Shown here: positions 7,418 to 15,718 of the stretch, piece by piece
How the letters are laid out: every line of letters begins with the position of its first letter
Position numbering within the stretch: position 1 is the stretch's first letter
Assembly (NCBI GenBank): GCA_031256435.1
Contig: JAIRQO010000041.1
Location: forward strand, 1 to 33,367
Reading direction: 5' to 3'
DNA from: Cellulomonadaceae bacterium
GTDB taxonomy: Bacteria; Actinomycetota; Actinomycetes; Actinomycetales; Cellulomonadaceae
DNA length: 33,367 nt
The notes under the pieces: generated by a model
What the model was told of the DNA's origin: nothing
Databases searched by the model: none
The model's input: only the letters and a program-made list of their open reading frames with translations
Made by a program: the position numbers and the translations under genes

Positions 7418-8914
7418 ATGAGTAGCGAGAACGTCACCCCCACGTCAGACGATGACAGAGACCGCCAAGTGCGCGATCTCATGAAGCAACTCTTTGGTGA
7501 CCGTGCCGACGAGATGATGGAACGCCTGCGCGAGCAAGGTATGGATCCGGCGGCCATGGTCACCGCCCCCGGAGGACGGCTTCCCTCTCCGTGGGAACTG
7601 CAGTCAGCCTTGGCGCAGGTTCGTGCCATGTTCGCTGCCTCGGGCGATGACCCCGTCAATTCCCAGGTGGCACGGGACATGGCACGCCAGGTTTCCGTGT
7701 CCAAAGGGGATCCCGTGGTGAATGCCGCCCAAGCCAAGCAGGTTCGCGATGCCCTATCCGTTGCCGAACTGTGGCTGGATGCCGCCACGAGTTTCCCACC
7801 CAGTGGCGGCGGCACCCATGCCTGGAGCCGGGCTGAATGGGTGGAAGCCACGCTGGAGACGTGGCACACCCTTGCCGCGCCCGTTGCGGCTTCGGTTGCG
7901 AACGGGCTTGCCACCGTCATGGGAGGCGGAGCAGGCGAAGACCGGGATGGCGAGGATGACGGTCCCTTTGCCTCGGACCATCCCGATGTCAGCGTGGGTG
8001 TTCTCGACGAAGCTGGACCGGGTCTGAAGAACCTGGGGCTCGATGGCCTGAGTCCGTCCGAGGTGATTCGCAAGGTGGGATCCTCCGCCTTTGGCATTCA
8101 GATTGGGCAAGCAGCCGGGACACTTTCTCAAGAAGTGTTTGGTGCCACCGATGTGGGGTTGCCCCTCCTCCCTGGAAGCGGTACCGCTTTGCTGCCCACC
8201 AACGTGACCGAGTTTGCAGCGGGCCTTGATGCGCCGCTGGAGGAGGTCTTCCTGTTCTTAGCGATGCGCGAAGCCGCGCATGCACGGCTCTTTGCCCATG
8301 TGCCGTGGGTGCGCTCCCACTTGCTCTCGCTCGTGGATCGTTACGCTCGCGGAATCCGAATTGACTTAAACGCCCTGGAATCTCAGATGCGTGATATTGA
8401 TCCGTCTGATCCTTCCGGAATCCACAAAGCCATGTCCAGTGGCGGAATCTTTGGAGTGCAACCCACCGAAGAACAGCACGCCACGCTGCTCCAACTCGAG
8501 ACGGCCTTGGCACTGGTGGAGGGCTGGGTAGATGAGGTAGTGGCACAGGCGGCATTGCCGCACCTTCCTTTCGCGGTGTCATTGAGAGAAATGATTCGGC
8601 GCAGGCGCGCCGCCGGTGGACCGGCCGAGCAAACCTTCGCTTCATTGGTGGGGCTTGAGTTGCGTCCTCGGCGTTCTCGGGATGCGGCCACGCTGATGAG
8701 TCACGTCTATGTGGCTGGCGGGGTGGAGGGCCGGGACGCCGTATGGAGCCATCCGGACCTCCTGCCTGATGCGGGTGACTTGGACGATCCGGCTGGATAC
8801 CTGGCTCGCCGCGAGGCTCAATCCATGGCAAGCGCGGACGTAGATGCTGCCTTGGCGGCAATCCTGGCGGAGGCTGACGGAGAGGACCCCGGTTCTGAGG
8901 CGGGCACTGGCTAG
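7418..8914 (+). CDS. Zincin_2 (DUF2342/TIGR03624) putative zinc-dependent hydrolase, Rv3195-like
   Basis: A 498-residue soluble protein. The central region contains SAFGIQIGQAAGTLSQEVFG and, about 50 residues later, the conserved REAAHARLF (Glu285, His288), which I read as the core of the zincin-like motif in this actinobacterial family. These proteins are predicted zinc metallohydrolases; no substrate is known to me. The N-terminus is acidic and polar, and an acidic linker with GEDRDGEDD lies near residues 170-180. The start is ATG with AGGAG seven bases upstream. It is transcribed away from the PDZ/Lon gene, the same divergent pair as Rv3194c/Rv3195, which supports the assignment. No terminator is obvious after the stop. 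Confidence 0.87.
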   Translation: MSSENVTPTSDDDRDRQVRDLMKQLFGDRADEMMERLREQGMDPAAMVTAPGGRLPSPWELQSALAQVRAMFAASGDDPVNSQVARDMARQVSVSKGDPVVNAAQAKQVRDALSVAELWLDAATSFPPSGGGTHAWSRAEWVEATLETWHTLAAPVAASVANGLATVMGGGAGEDRDGEDDGPFASDHPDVSVGVLDEAGPGLKNLGLDGLSPSEVIRKVGSSAFGIQIGQAAGTLSQEVFGATDVGLPLLPGSGTALLPTNVTEFAAGLDAPLEEVFLFLAMREAAHARLFAHVPWVRSHLLSLVDRYARGIRIDLNALESQMRDIDPSDPSGIHKAMSSGGIFGVQPTEEQHATLLQLETALALVEGWVDEVVAQAALPHLPFAVSLREMIRRRRAAGGPAEQTFASLVGLELRPRRSRDAATLMSHVYVAGGVEGRDAVWSHPDLLPDAGDLDDPAGYLARREAQSMASADVDAALAAILAEADGEDPGSEAGTG

Positions 8915-9024
8915 CGATGTGGGTGCCTTCAGGCGCTGGTACCTTCAGTGACCAGAGCCCTCAGTGATCTGGACCTTCAACCACCGGGGAACCCAGTGAC
9001 GAGTGTCACCAGCAATCAGGACAT

Positions 9025-9645
9025 TCAGCTGTCAGCACCCTCACCAGGCCCATCCACGTCAGCATGCTCCCAGTCCAGGCCTAGGACCGTGTGGGAATAC
9101 TCGAGCCCCTCAAGGAATCCCCTGGCACGTTCGGTGTGCGGGTACACCTCCAGGATTTTCCAGAAGCTGGGGCCGTGCCCGGCGTGGAGTAGATGCGTGA
9201 GTTCGTGGAGAATCACGTAATCGAGGACGTGCGGTGGTACCCCACGTAACCGCGTTGATATCCGAATGGAGCCATCTGAGACGGTACACGACCCCCACCT
9301 GCGAGCCTGATTGCTGACCCACCGGATGGATGAAGGCACTGCCCGGCCACCAAGGTACTGGCGGGACAAAAGTGCCGCGCGATCCCGCAACCCGGCATCT
9401 GATGGACGCTTGCGCTGTTCCTTCCGAGCCAACCGGTCCACCATGGCCGATACCCATCGCTGCTCTTGCGCGCGAGTGAAATGGGCAGGTATGGACACGA
9501 TGATGGTTTCGCCTTCACGGTGGGCGCTCACCGTGCTCTTTCTGCGCGAGGATCGGCGCACTTCGATAGGTGCGTCTCGCCCGCTGGACACACCGCTGAG
9601 GTCATCGTCGCGGTGTGGAACGATGCGATCATGCATTCTCCCCAT
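9025..9645 (-). CDS. YgjP-like (DUF45) zinc metallopeptidase
   Basis: A 206-residue protein whose C-terminal half carries HELTHLLHAGHGPSFW. The HExxH supplies two zinc ligands and the catalytic Glu, and a following His could be the third, as in YgjP/WLM-type peptidases. Upstream the region RWVSNQARRWGSCTVSDGSI fits the family pattern xxxxRWGSCs. No signal peptide is seen, so it is probably cytosolic. Substrates of this family are mostly unknown. The first ATG is at 9645; a second ATG at 9636, with AAGGGGG nine bases before it, is equally good and would avoid overlap with the divergent gene. It is head-to-head with the E1-like gene. Confidence 0.85.
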   Translation of the reverse strand: MGRMHDRIVPHRDDDLSGVSSGRDAPIEVRRSSRRKSTVSAHREGETIIVSIPAHFTRAQEQRWVSAMVDRLARKEQRKRPSDAGLRDRAALLSRQYLGGRAVPSSIRWVSNQARRWGSCTVSDGSIRISTRLRGVPPHVLDYVILHELTHLLHAGHGPSFWKILEVYPHTERARGFLEGLEYSHTVLGLDWEHADVDGPGEGADS

Positions 9646-10782
9646 CCCCCTTCACTGGCTCCTGATCTGTCACGTCACGAGGCATCGGTCCCATCGTTGC
9701 GGATGCGCCCGGGAACGCTGGTGCTGGATCGCGGGCATGGCACCGTTCAGATAGGCACGGATCGCCGGTGGGCCGTCTGCCTGAATAACATCTCCTTCGC
9801 AGAGTTGACGTGGCTGCGCTCAGCGGCCACACACCGGCACGTGCCACTCGAATCATCGGCCCGGCGCCTCGGCGTCTCCGCGGAACGATGCCGCCACATC
9901 TCCTCGGTTCTGCGCGGTTCCACGCACTTGCTTCCCCACCGTGATGACCACCAGGCGTTGGAGTCCAGAACGTCCCGAGTGAGTACTGCGGACGCTCGTG
10001 CTCTGGGTTCGATTCGCGAGGATGGTGACGGATGCTCAACATTGGCTGCTCGCCAGCGCAGTACCATCCGCGTGTCAGGACTCGGCAGACTGGGAGGCAC
10101 GGTTGCTCTACTGTTGGCGTCAGCAGGGGTGGGAACCTTGGTTCTTCGCCCCGAGGGTTTGGTTCAGGTGGATGATGTGGGCCTCGGCGCCTTTGGCGCG
10201 TTTGACGTTTCCTGGGATCGACACTCAGCATTGGCACGGTCCCTTCACCGGGTGGAGCCATCGGTCACCGTGACCGCCCACGCTCGCCCGGATGTCACCG
10301 TGAACGTCCATTCGCATGCAGTGGACCCTGCCGACTACTACACCGCCACGGCCGAACGTCTCCCCCACCTGCCGGTGGTGGTCAATGACGCTGACGTCAC
10401 GGTGGGGCCCATGGTGATACCGGGTATGACGGCGTGCACCATGTGTGTGGCGCTCCACCACGCCGATGATGATCCCGCGTGGCCTACGCTGACCACGCAA
10501 CTTGCCCGTTCGCCCGGCATTCCCTGCGAGACTACGTTGGCCGCCATGGCTGCGAGTTTGGCGGCCAGCCAGGTGTTGGCCTACCTTGATGGCAACCATC
10601 CATCCGCCGTCAACCACCTCATTGAGGTTTCGCTTCCCGAGGCACTTCCGCGGTTGAGAACTGTCACTCGCCATCCCGATTGCCCGTGCCGTGAGCACAC
10701 TACCCGCCGCGAGGGCTCCGCCTTTCGCCAGGGCCCTGTCCGCCACAAGGGCTCCGGCCATCATGACACACCTGCCCGTTGA
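9631..10782 (+). CDS. ThiF-fold E1-like protein (cyclodehydratase / TOMM leader-binding type), probably non-adenylating
   Basis: About 383 residues from ATG 9631; ATG 9703 is an alternative and neither has a strong ribosome site. The middle shows a Rossmann nucleotide-binding start SGLGRLGGTVALLLASAG, then a degenerate E1 region (QVDDVGLGAFGAFDVS) without the usual N-L-x-R-Q residues, so adenylation is doubtful. The C-terminal part carries GPMVIPGMTACTMC and, near the end, CPCREH: two cysteine pairs that probably bind structural zinc, as in ThiF/TOMM proteins. Relatives sit beside uvrD2 in many actinobacteria without a peptide-modification cluster, so its partner is unknown. The 3' end overlaps convergent uvrD2 by 22 bp. 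Confidence 0.75.
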   Translation: MHSPHPPSLAPDLSRHEASVPSLRMRPGTLVLDRGHGTVQIGTDRRWAVCLNNISFAELTWLRSAATHRHVPLESSARRLGVSAERCRHISSVLRGSTHLLPHRDDHQALESRTSRVSTADARALGSIREDGDGCSTLAARQRSTIRVSGLGRLGGTVALLLASAGVGTLVLRPEGLVQVDDVGLGAFGAFDVSWDRHSALARSLHRVEPSVTVTAHARPDVTVNVHSHAVDPADYYTATAERLPHLPVVVNDADVTVGPMVIPGMTACTMCVALHHADDDPAWPTLTTQLARSPGIPCETTLAAMAASLAASQVLAYLDGNHPSAVNHLIEVSLPEALPRLRTVTRHPDCPCREHTTRREGSAFRQGPVRHKGSGHHDTPAR

Positions 10783-12830
10783 ACGAGGTCAAGGATCTCG
10801 TTGCCAAACGTGGCGAGTTTCTGGGGGCCAATCCCGCTGATCTGACCCAGCGCCTCCAACGATTGAGGCTGAATGCTCGCAATTCCTACCAAGGTGGTAT
10901 CACTCATGATGCGGAACGCCCGCACACCGTGCTGCTGTGCTGTATTCCGCCTCCACGTCCGCAGAGAATCAGCGAGCGCCTCGTTCACGGGGGTGTGCAC
11001 ATTGACGTTTCCCTGGGATTGGCGCACGCCGCCCCGTCGCCCCAGAGCCCCAGGCCGGGACTGGGGACCTCGAGCCTCTGATGCCTCCGGCCACAAACCA
11101 TCAAGGAACCGTGATCTCTTGCGAGGTGAACGCTGTCCACCGCTACGGGCGTTGGAGTAGGACAACTCCAGATGTGTCCGGGCTCTGGTCACGCCCACAT
11201 AAAGCAAACGCCTCTCCTCGGCGCGTTGATCGGCTGTGGTGGATAGGAGGTGGGGCAGGAACCCTTCACTCATCCCCGCCAGGAACACCGCGTCCCACTC
11301 GAGTCCCTTAGCCGCATGAAGGGTGGCCAAGGTAACCCCATCCACGGTTGGTGCGTGTTGCGCATCCGCCCGGTGAGCCAGATCTTCAACAAAGGTCACC
11401 AAGGTGGGTACAGGATCACCCGGCGAGGTTGCCTCCACAAACGCATCGGCATGGTCCACGAGGGCCTGCATCGCATCCCATCGCTCCCGCACGGAACCTT
11501 GAGCCGCAGGCGGCTTATCAGTCCATCCACACGATCCGAGGACATCACGCACGTGCCGAGGCATCGCCACGTTGGGGTCAGCGGACCGTGCTGCAGCGCG
11601 TAGAAAGGCGATGGCCTGAATCACCTCGGACCGCCGGAAGAACTCTTCCCCCCCGCGCACCACAAAGCCAATATTGTGGCGAGCCAGTGCCTCTTCAAAC
11701 ACGCGCAGTTGCGTGTTGGTTCGCGTCAATACGGCTATCTCGGCAGCACGGGTTCCGGAAGCGATCAACTGGGCAGCGCGACGAGCAATTCCTTCAGCCT
11801 CGGCATCGTCATTCGGATAGTTCACGTACCTCACGGGAGGACCTGAATCCCGCTGCGAATGCAGGTCCAACGCGCCTACCACGCGTCCGCGCCTCAGAAC
11901 CTCATTGGCCAACTGGACCACTTGGGGGGTGGACCGATAGTCGCGTTCAAGCCGCACCTCCTGGGCTCGGGGATACGTGCGCCTGAAATTCAGTAAGTAC
12001 TGAGGAGACGCTCCCGAATAGGAGTAGATGGTCTGTGACGGATCACCGACCACGCACAGTTCGTCTCGTCCGCCCAACCACTGATCCAGCAGGTACTGCT
12101 GCAGAGGGTTGACGTCCTGATACTCGTCCACCACAAAGCGCCGATACTGCGTGCGGACCTTCTCGGCAACGGCGCGATGCTCCGTCATGATTCCGGCCAT
12201 GATGGCCAGCACGTCCTCAAAGTCAATGACTGCGCGCTCTGTTTTGGTGTCCTCGTAAGCACTGGCGAGCCGTGCCAGGGTGCGATGGTCATATCCGGCG
12301 GGGGCTTCGCGCTCAATACTGACCGCTCGCGCTGGATAATCATCCGGCGCAATCATGCAGACTTTCATCCACTCGATCTCTGCCGCAATATCACGTATTG
12401 CCGTCTTGTCAGCCTCCACCCCCAAGCGCCGTGCCGCCTCAAAGAGGAGGGGAGCTTTCACCGTGAGTAACTGAGATGGTGGTGGACCACCGATAGCCAT
12501 CGGCCAGAAGTACCGTAGTTGGCTCCAGGCAGCGGCGTGGAAGGTGCGGGCCTGCACTGCGGCGACCCCGAGAGTTCGCAACCGTGCCCGCATCTCCCCC
12601 GCAGCACGCTTGGTGTAGGTCAACGCCAGCACGGATTGGGGTTGGTACACCCCAGTCCGCACTCCGTAGGCGATCCGGTGAGTGATGGCCCTCGTTTTCC
12701 CGGTGCCTGCACCTGCCAACACCACCACCGGGCCCACCACAGCACGAGCCACCGCCTGTTGGTCAGGATCAAGGGCGTCAAGGATTGCCTCAGCACTCCC
12801 GGTGCTGGGAACGGTCCAATGGTGAGTCAT
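10761..12830 (-). CDS. uvrD2: ATP-dependent DNA helicase UvrD2 (SF1A) with HRDC domain
   Basis: A 689-residue superfamily 1 3'-5' DNA helicase for repair. Visible motifs: Q-motif DPDQQAV, Walker A LAGAGTGKT (residues 38-46), Walker B VVDEYQDVNPLQ, motif III GDPSQTIYSYSGA, motif V TLHAAKGLEWDAVF and motif VI EERRLLYVGVTRAR. The last ~75 residues form an HRDC domain (RTWRRNTAQQ...ISGIGPQKLATFG), as in mycobacterial UvrD2. The region between motif VI and HRDC contains no cysteines, so the four-cysteine zinc motif known from mycobacterial UvrD2 is missing. The ATG start is preceded by AAAGGAGG at five bases. A LexA-type box lies 49 bp upstream, suggesting DNA-damage control. It lies downstream of the DEAD-box gene. 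Confidence 0.93.
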   Translation of the reverse strand: MTHHWTVPSTGSAEAILDALDPDQQAVARAVVGPVVVLAGAGTGKTRAITHRIAYGVRTGVYQPQSVLALTYTKRAAGEMRARLRTLGVAAVQARTFHAAAWSQLRYFWPMAIGGPPPSQLLTVKAPLLFEAARRLGVEADKTAIRDIAAEIEWMKVCMIAPDDYPARAVSIEREAPAGYDHRTLARLASAYEDTKTERAVIDFEDVLAIMAGIMTEHRAVAEKVRTQYRRFVVDEYQDVNPLQQYLLDQWLGGRDELCVVGDPSQTIYSYSGASPQYLLNFRRTYPRAQEVRLERDYRSTPQVVQLANEVLRRGRVVGALDLHSQRDSGPPVRYVNYPNDDAEAEGIARRAAQLIASGTRAAEIAVLTRTNTQLRVFEEALARHNIGFVVRGGEEFFRRSEVIQAIAFLRAAARSADPNVAMPRHVRDVLGSCGWTDKPPAAQGSVRERWDAMQALVDHADAFVEATSPGDPVPTLVTFVEDLAHRADAQHAPTVDGVTLATLHAAKGLEWDAVFLAGMSEGFLPHLLSTTADQRAEERRLLYVGVTRARTHLELSYSNARSGGQRSPRKRSRFLDGLWPEASEARGPQSRPGALGRRGGVRQSQGNVNVHTPVNEALADSLRTWRRNTAQQHGVRAFRIMSDTTLVGIASIQPQSLEALGQISGIGPQKLATFGNEILDLVQRAGVS

Positions 12831-12878
12831 GGATGCCTCCTTTGGTGAGGATTACAGCATGACATGAGGGTAGGATAT

Positions 12879-12892
12879 GAAACACCCGTTCG
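12879..12892 (-). promoter_or_regulatory. LexA/DinR-type SOS box upstream of uvrD2
   Basis: The minus strand reads CGAACGGGTGTTTC, matching every position of the Gram-positive consensus CGAAC-RNRY-GTTYC as I remember it. It ends 49 bp before the uvrD2 ATG. TATCCT and TACCCT, both possible -10 hexamers, follow immediately, so bound LexA would cover the promoter. Binding is inferred. Confidence 0.65.
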
Positions 12893-12960
12893 ATCGGATC
12901 GGCAACCATTGAACGTCATCAACAACTCCCCATCGCGCCAACCACGCAGGCGCCCACACG

Positions 12961-14577
12961 CTAAGAATCGCGAGATTCCGGGGAATTCCCGCCAGAGGAG
13001 TTTTTTCTCACGCGCCGCCGTTGACGTGGCGCCGCCGGAGCCTTTTCCTCGTGAGTGTGGTGCCGCGGTGTCTGCATGTCCGAGGACCTTCCGGCCCCGT
13101 CACGCCGTGCCTCGGAACGCCCAGCATGATCACGCCCAGAGCCAACCCGCCCGGAACCGTTCCCCTCGGAACGGGAACGCCCAGAGCCAGCCCGCCCAGC
13201 ACCACCCGAGAACCCGCGCCCAGAGCCAGCTCGCCCAGAGCCAGTCCGCCCAGAACCGCGCCCGGAGTCACGCCCCGGACCACCGGCACGCTTCCCCGTC
13301 TCGCCCAAATCCTCAATCTTCTCGGCGCCCAGGCCTTCGCGTACCCGCTGGTCACGCGGCAGGGTGCCCTTCACGTTCTCGGGAATATCAAGGTCCGTGT
13401 ACAGGTGCGGCGAGGTGGAATAGGTTTCTACGGGCTCAGGAATTCCCAGGTCCAATGATTTGTTAATCAAGGACCAACGCGGCACATCATCCCAGTCCAC
13501 AAAGGTGACGGCTGTCCCCTTCTTCCCGGCTCGGCCAGTCCGGCCAATCCGATGCAGATAGGTGCGCTCATCCTCGGGACACTGGTAGTTCACCACGTGG
13601 GTGACGTCATCCACGTCAATCCCGCGTGCCGCAACATCGGTGGCCACCAGAACGTCAATCTTCCCGTTTCGCAGAGCACGCATGGCCTGTTCTCGTGCGC
13701 CTTGCCCCAAGTCACCGTGCAACGCCCCAGCGGCAAATCCACGCTCACGTAAATCGTCGCTCACTCGTGCTGCGGTCCGCTTGGTCCGCGCAAAAACCAC
13801 GGTGCGTCCGCGTCCGTTGGCCTGCAACAGCCGCGCTAACACCTCAATCTTGTCCAGCGAGTGGGCGCGATACACCACCTGCGTGGTGTCCTTCACGGTA
13901 GCGCCGGCGTCATCCGGGTCCGCCGCGCGAATGTGCGTAGGCTGCTTCATATAGCGCCGCGCCATCGCCACCACGGGACCGGGCATCGTTGCCGAAAAGA
14001 GCATGGTCTGCTTCACTGCCGCCGTGGAGGCCAAAATCCGTTCCACATCAGGCAAGAAGCCCAGGTCAAGCATCTCGTCGGCTTCGTCGAGCACCACAGT
14101 CGCTACGCGCGAGAGCACCAGATGCCCCTGTTTGAGCAGATCGATGATGCGGCCCGGTGTCCCCACCACCACTTCCACGCCGCGCTTCAGGGCGTCAACC
14201 TGTGGCTCGTAGGCTCTGCCGCCGTAAATCTGAACGATTCTCAACGTAGGACGCTTGGCTGACGCTGTTTCCAGGTCACCGGCCACCTGCACCGCAAGTT
14301 CACGCGTAGGCGCCACTACGACAGCCTGCGGCTTGCCTTGCGCCACCAAGTCACCCCACCCTGGTTCGTCGGGCGCAATCACCTTGTTGAGGAGTGGGAC
14401 ACCAAAACCGAGGGTTTTGCCGGTGCCTGTTTTGGCTTGGCCGATGATGTCATGTCCGGTGAGTGCCACCGGAAGCGTCATCGCTTGAATGGGGAAGGGG
14501 TGGACAATGCCAACATCGGAAAGCGCCTCAATAATCTCAGGGCGCACATCGAAATCGGAAAAACTGACGGTGGTCAC
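12961..14577 (-). CDS. DEAD-box RNA helicase (RhlE-like) with RG-rich tail
   Basis: A 538-residue ATP-dependent RNA helicase, probably for RNA unwinding in ribosome assembly or mRNA decay. All core motifs are present in order: Q-motif (FSDFDVRPEIIEAL...PFPIQ), AKTGTGKT, PTREL, TPGR, LDEADEMLDLGF, SAT, TDVAARGIDV and HRIGRTGR. The core is followed by an extension of about 100 residues rich in GSGRAGSGR-type repeats, a basic disordered RNA-binding tail, ending in a lysine/arginine patch. The start is GTG with AAAGG five bases before it. It corresponds in position to M. tuberculosis rhlE (Rv3211). The gene is divergent from the ferritin-like gene. Confidence 0.93.
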   Translation of the reverse strand: MTTVSFSDFDVRPEIIEALSDVGIVHPFPIQAMTLPVALTGHDIIGQAKTGTGKTLGFGVPLLNKVIAPDEPGWGDLVAQGKPQAVVVAPTRELAVQVAGDLETASAKRPTLRIVQIYGGRAYEPQVDALKRGVEVVVGTPGRIIDLLKQGHLVLSRVATVVLDEADEMLDLGFLPDVERILASTAAVKQTMLFSATMPGPVVAMARRYMKQPTHIRAADPDDAGATVKDTTQVVYRAHSLDKIEVLARLLQANGRGRTVVFARTKRTAARVSDDLRERGFAAGALHGDLGQGAREQAMRALRNGKIDVLVATDVAARGIDVDDVTHVVNYQCPEDERTYLHRIGRTGRAGKKGTAVTFVDWDDVPRWSLINKSLDLGIPEPVETYSTSPHLYTDLDIPENVKGTLPRDQRVREGLGAEKIEDLGETGKRAGGPGRDSGRGSGRTGSGRAGSGRGFSGGAGRAGSGRSRSEGNGSGRVGSGRDHAGRSEARRDGAGRSSDMQTPRHHTHEEKAPAAPRQRRRVRKNSSGGNSPESRDS

Positions 14578-14648
14578 GGATACCTTTCAACCGGGCAACA
14601 TCGCGAGTCTACGGTACGAGTTACGCCGCACGGGCGTTCCGGCGCTCG

Positions 14649-14654
14649 TATGCT
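14649..14654 (+). promoter_or_regulatory. Candidate -10 element of a leaderless promoter
   Basis: TATGCT is followed by exactly six bases and then the ATG of the ferritin-like gene, with no ribosome binding site between. Transcription would start at or next to the A of ATG. No convincing -35 is seen. Confidence 0.5.
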
Positions 14655-14660
14655 TATCAC

Positions 14661-15362
14661 ATGGACACCGCTCGTCACGCTGACACCGCCGTTGCTCTAG
14701 CCGGATTGGGAGCCTACGCCCGGTTGCGGCTGTTCTCGTTGGTTTCTCAAGAAGTATGGAATGCCCCGACGATTGAGACGGCCCACCTGCTCGTAAAACG
14801 CTCTATTTCTATTGGCCAACAGGAGCAAAAACTTGTGGATGTGGCCGCAGCGCACGGTGCCGATGTCACCGCAGCCATGGCACCGTTTACTGGCGTTCTG
14901 GATACCTTTGTCACGCGCACACGGACGGAAGATTGGTGGGAAAACCTGCTGAAAGCCGTGGTGGGACACGGTGTCCTGCGTGATTTCCTCCGCCTCCTAT
15001 CGCGTGGACTTGACGCGGATATTGCTGCGCAGTTTACCGAGGTACTCAAGGAAGATGGCGAGGAAGACCAGGTGTCCTTCCGCCTCCTGCGTGACGCTGT
15101 GGCGGCTGATTCCGTGCTCGGTTCACGCCTGGGCCTCTGGGGCAGGCGTGTTATGGGCGAGACGCTGAAACTCTCTGTGGACATGATGGCACGCAGTCCA
15201 CTCGTTGATTCTTTGGCCGTCACCGTGGCCGCTCAGGCTGATGTTGACGGCGTTGATTTTACGACGACGATGCAGGCAACCTCCGCCGCGCGCGCCTGGG
15301 TTCTCAAGCACATCACCGCAGAACATTCCGCACGGATGGAGTCCTTAGGTCTCGAACCGTAG
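14661..15362 (+). CDS. Ferritin-like fold protein (MiaE_2-like), Rv3210c-like
   Basis: A 233-residue all-helical protein. The pattern resembles the actinobacterial ferritin-like/MiaE_2 family: an N-terminal helix GLGAYARLRLFSLVSQEVWNA, then SIGQQEQKLVDVAAAHG, AMAPFTGVLDTFVTRT, WWENLLKAVVGHGVLRDFLR and SRLGLWGRRVMGETLK. MiaE itself hydroxylates a tRNA base through a di-iron site; the full acidic/histidine ligand set is not obvious here, so metal binding and activity are uncertain. It appears to be leaderless, being preceded by TATGCT and six bases. It sits between the DEAD-box and DUF3107 genes, as Rv3210c sits near rhlE and Rv3208A. Confidence 0.78.
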   Translation: MDTARHADTAVALAGLGAYARLRLFSLVSQEVWNAPTIETAHLLVKRSISIGQQEQKLVDVAAAHGADVTAAMAPFTGVLDTFVTRTRTEDWWENLLKAVVGHGVLRDFLRLLSRGLDADIAAQFTEVLKEDGEEDQVSFRLLRDAVAADSVLGSRLGLWGRRVMGETLKLSVDMMARSPLVDSLAVTVAAQADVDGVDFTTTMQATSAARAWVLKHITAEHSARMESLGLEP

Positions 15363-15402
15363 AGGTTGGGCTTGGAGTTGGGCCTGGTTGTTGGGCCTGG
15401 TG

Positions 15403-15627
15403 TCAGGCAGACCCGAAGCCTACACGGCGCGTCTCCTCGGGGCCGATCTCCACATAGCCAATCTTGACGGCGGGGACAAGGACAATGCGGCCGCGCGCAT
15501 CGGTCAGTTCCAGAACGCCTTGATTTTCTATAGCAGCAGCGAGCGCCGCTTTGACTTCATCCGTGCTCTGAACAGCATCGATGGTGATTTCACGGGCAGT
15601 ATTGTTCACTCCAATTGAGATTTCCAT
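15403..15627 (-). CDS. DUF3107 family small protein (Rv3208A/TB9.4-like)
   Basis: A 74-residue protein beginning MEISIGVNNTAREITID and ending IGYVEIGPEETRRVGFG, which is the DUF3107 pattern. Its function is not established. I chose the ATG at 15627 rather than one ten codons further out because homologues begin with this MEI-type strand and because TACTAT lies seven bases upstream, giving a leaderless start. It is convergent with the ferritin-like gene (40 bp between stops) and divergent from adnA. Confidence 0.88.
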   Translation of the reverse strand: MEISIGVNNTAREITIDAVQSTDEVKAALAAAIENQGVLELTDARGRIVLVPAVKIGYVEIGPEETRRVGFGSA

Positions 15628-15634
15628 GGCGTGA

Positions 15635-15640
15635 ATAGTA
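15635..15640 (-). promoter_or_regulatory. Candidate -10 element of the DUF3107 gene
   Basis: The minus strand reads TACTAT, seven bases before the ATG at 15627. No ribosome binding site fits in between, so the mRNA is probably leaderless. Confidence 0.5.
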
Positions 15641-15706
15641 CGTGCGCCTAGGCGCAATGAGGCGCTGATATCGCTTCAGCGCGGATTTCGTGTCACCCCC
15701 CTGTTC

Positions 15707-15712
15707 TATGGT
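15707..15712 (+). promoter_or_regulatory. Candidate -10 element of adnA
   Basis: TATGGT stands six bases before the adnA ATG. There is no ribosome binding site, so a leaderless adnA transcript is likely. Confidence 0.5.
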
Positions 15713-15718
15713 GTCTCC

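Noticed and set aside
9466-9630. A longer start for the E1-like protein at GTG 9466
   Set aside because: It would overlap most of the peptidase gene on the other strand, and the added residues match nothing in the family.
13140-13280. Possible CRISPR-like regular repeats (gcccagagccagcccgcccag)
   Set aside because: The repeats are short, in frame and encode the Gly/Ser/Arg tail of the DEAD-box helicase; there are no unique spacers.
12864-13466. A 200-residue plus-strand frame over the end of the DEAD-box gene
   Set aside because: It is antisense to the RG-rich helicase tail; its Pro/Arg/Ser repeats are the mirror of the Gly/Arg repeats, and it has no motifs of its own.
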